DNA from: Myxococcales bacterium
GTDB lineage: Bacteria; Myxococcota; Polyangia; Fen-1088
DNA: 6,039 nucleotides
Direction of reading: 5' to 3'
Assembly: GCA_003153875.1 (NCBI GenBank)
Contig: PMBY01000258.1
Location: 1-6,039, forward strand
In this document: piece after piece, positions 4,814-6,039 of the stretch
How the letters are laid out: every line of letters begins with the position of its first letter
Position numbering within the stretch: position 1 is the stretch's first letter
Made by a program: the position numbers and the translations under genes
The notes under the pieces: model-generated
Told to the model about the DNA's origin: nothing
The model's database searches: none
What the model saw: only the letters and a program-made list of their open reading frames with translations

Positions 4814-6039
4814 ATGAGAAACAGCCAAGTCCTTCGGGCCATCACGATTCTGGGCATCGCCCTTGCTGGCGCTTGTTCGGGCGCCGGCGCACCCCAGGGC
4901 GCCGCCGGCGGAAGTTCAGCGCCGCCAGGCACCGGAGGCAACGTCAGCTCCAATCCGGCTAGCGCCGGGCGCTCGGGCAACGGCGGTACTGTGGTGAGCG
5001 GCGGCAACCCAAGCACTGGCGGCGCGACGGGCGGAGTGATCGTTGTCGGCGGGACGACTGGCGCGAGCACGATGGGCCCGGGCGGTAGCGCTGTTCCTGG
5101 CGGGGTGACTGCCACAGGCGGCGTGGCAGATACCGGCGGATCTGTGGGCGGCACGATTTTCATCGGCGGGGCCACGGGAGGCGCGACCGGAGGCAAGGGC
5201 GGGACCGGCGGCGCGGCAGGCGGAACGAAGGCAACCGGCGGCGCGGCAGGCGGAACGACTGGCTCCGCGGGAGCGACGACCAGCAGCGGCGGCACGACGG
5301 CCAGCAGCGGCGGCGCCAAGGGCGGCACAGGCGGCGCGACCGTCGGCAGTGGCGGCGCGGTGGGTGGGACGGGCGGTGCCAAGGGCGGCACGACCGCTAG
5401 CGGCGGAGCGACTGGCAGCACGGGCGGCGCGACTCGTACGGGGGGCTCGACCATTCCGTCCGGCCCGGCCGTCGCATTCCCCGGCGCGCTCGGTTTTGGC
5501 AAGAACGCGACCGGCGGGCGAGGCAATGCCGTCTACCACGTGACCAACTTGAACGACACCGGCGCCGGATCTTTCCGCGACGCTGTCAGTGCGGGTAACC
5601 GCATCGTGGTCTTCGACGTCGGTGGCTATATCGTTCTCAAGTCGCCTGTGTCGGTCAAGAGCAACCTGACCATCGCGGGTCAGACGGCGCCTGGCGACGG
5701 CGTCGGTGTCATGGCGGGAGAGGTCTCGTACAACGCCTCGACAAACGTGATCACGCGCTACTTCCGCTTCCGCCAGGGCCTGCTCGACTCCGACAGTTCG
5801 AAGAGCGGGATCAACCTGCTCGATGCCAGCAACCTGATCTTCGATCACATCTCGATCGAGTTCGCGCAGTGGAACAACATCGATGCGTCGAACAAGAATT
5901 CAACCATGACCAACATCACCGTGCAGAATTCCATCAACGCGAACCCAACTGGGCAGCAGTTCGGGGCACACACCGAGCAGACCGGGGGATTCTTCACCTG
6001 GTACGGCAACCTCTGGGCCAACGCTCACGGTCGCATGCC
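4814..6039 (+). CDS. Secreted lipoprotein with Gly-rich linker and pectate-lyase-like (parallel beta-helix) domain, C-terminus outside window
   Basis: The frame is open from ATG 4814 to the right edge (408 codons plus two bases). Residues 1-20 are a signal peptide: a short basic start, a hydrophobic core ITILGIALAG, then Cys21. The lipobox ALAGAC has Ala instead of the usual Leu at -3, so lipidation is likely but not certain. Residues about 22-217 form a low-complexity linker rich in Gly, Thr, Ser and Ala with GGATGG-like units. From about 220 a pectate-lyase-type domain begins: FPGALGFGKNATGGRGNAVY, then HVTNLNDTGAGSFRDAV, VVFDVGGYI and NLTIAGQTAPGDG. Later come LIFDHISIEF (Asp344) and WNNID (Asp357), candidate calcium ligands, and NLWANAHGRM (399-408) followed by a CC-starting codon, so R-M-P. 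In PL1 enzymes the Arg of an R-x-P motif is the catalytic base. The predicted role is surface-attached cleavage of pectate or a related polyuronide; exact substrate and PL family are inferred. Confidence 0.87.
   Translation, partial: MRNSQVLRAITILGIALAGACSGAGAPQGAAGGSSAPPGTGGNVSSNPASAGRSGNGGTVVSGGNPSTGGATGGVIVVGGTTGASTMGPGGSAVPGGVTATGGVADTGGSVGGTIFIGGATGGATGGKGGTGGAAGGTKATGGAAGGTTGSAGATTSSGGTTASSGGAKGGTGGATVGSGGAVGGTGGAKGGTTASGGATGSTGGATRTGGSTIPSGPAVAFPGALGFGKNATGGRGNAVYHVTNLNDTGAGSFRDAVSAGNRIVVFDVGGYIVLKSPVSVKSNLTIAGQTAPGDGVGVMAGEVSYNASTNVITRYFRFRQGLLDSDSSKSGINLLDASNLIFDHISIEFAQWNNIDASNKNSTMTNITVQNSINANPTGQQFGAHTEQTGGFFTWYGNLWANAHGRM
5204..5258 (+). repeat. 25-bp perfect direct repeat with 30-bp period in the linker
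   Basis: Positions 5204-5228 and 5234-5258 are identical over 25 bases and spaced 30 bp apart, meaning ten codons. Both copies encode TGGAAGGT within the Gly-rich linker. The identity extends through codon third positions, suggesting a recent in-frame duplication by slippage or recombination and not only selection for similar residues. Confidence 0.8.
5273..5314 (+). repeat. 21-bp tandem repeat in the linker
   Basis: Two adjacent units (5273-5293 and 5294-5314) match at 19 of 21 bases and encode ATTSSGG and TTASSGG. Like the 30-bp repeat just upstream, the unit is a multiple of three, so copy changes would alter linker length without a frameshift. Confidence 0.7.

Noticed and set aside
5204..5314. 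Possible CRISPR or mobile-element repeats
   Set aside because: Repeat units are multiples of three within a coding frame, encode low-complexity residues, and have no regular unique spacers or terminal inverted repeats.
4789..5526. A Pro-rich 245-residue open frame on the minus strand (APPVPP repeats)
   Set aside because: It is the mirror image of the Gly-rich linker: GGC and GGN codons read as GCC and NCC on the other strand. It opposes a gene with a signal peptide, Shine-Dalgarno sequence and enzyme domain.
4916..5848. A 310-residue Arg/Ala-rich open frame on the minus strand
   Set aside because: It is antisense to the linker and the pectate-lyase domain, has an unnatural Arg/Ala composition and no recognisable family.
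1..6039. tRNA, rRNA, insertion sequence or phage genes
   Set aside because: No tRNA-like cloverleaf, rRNA-like stretch, transposase motif or integrase motif was recognised by eye on either strand.

Overview
The window is GC-rich, gene-dense bacterial DNA. The protein architectures point to an environmental deltaproteobacterial-type lineage, most likely Myxococcota. The main clue is a secreted lipoprotein enzyme whose catalytic domain follows a linker of about 195 residues rich in Gly, Thr, Ser and Ala, a style common in myxobacterial exported proteins. Multi-domain CheB/CheR/PAS sensory proteins fit the same picture. The assignment is inferred from style, not from a marker gene.

Layout. Positions 2-3659 (minus strand, read right to left) hold a three-gene signalling operon: a CheB-CheR-PAS-coiled coil-PAS protein (999-3659), a small chimeric PAS/receiver protein (505-1002), and the start of a PAS sensor protein that runs off the left edge (2-508). 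Each gene's stop codon overlaps the next start as ATGA, and a strong Shine-Dalgarno sequence lies inside the end of the preceding gene, so translation is probably coupled. A 130-bp gap (3660-3789) contains three short inverted repeats and a plausible promoter. Next is a classical short-chain dehydrogenase/reductase (3790-4575, minus). A 238-bp divergent intergenic region (4576-4813) follows. The last gene is a rightward pectate-lyase-like lipoprotein (4814 to the right edge, incomplete).

How the genes fit together. The three signalling genes are predicted to be cytosolic. They share alpha-helical coiled-coil segments and PAS domains, so they may form one sensory complex in which the CheB/CheR module modifies or controls partner proteins. 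No chemoreceptor, CheA or CheW is visible, so a role in classical chemotaxis cannot be claimed. The middle gene is the most unusual item: it looks like an in-frame internal deletion of a hybrid histidine kinase that joined the first third of a PAS domain to the last third of a receiver domain. The SDR and the pectate lyase have no evident functional link to the signalling genes. The lyase suggests extracellular polysaccharide breakdown by a cell-anchored enzyme.
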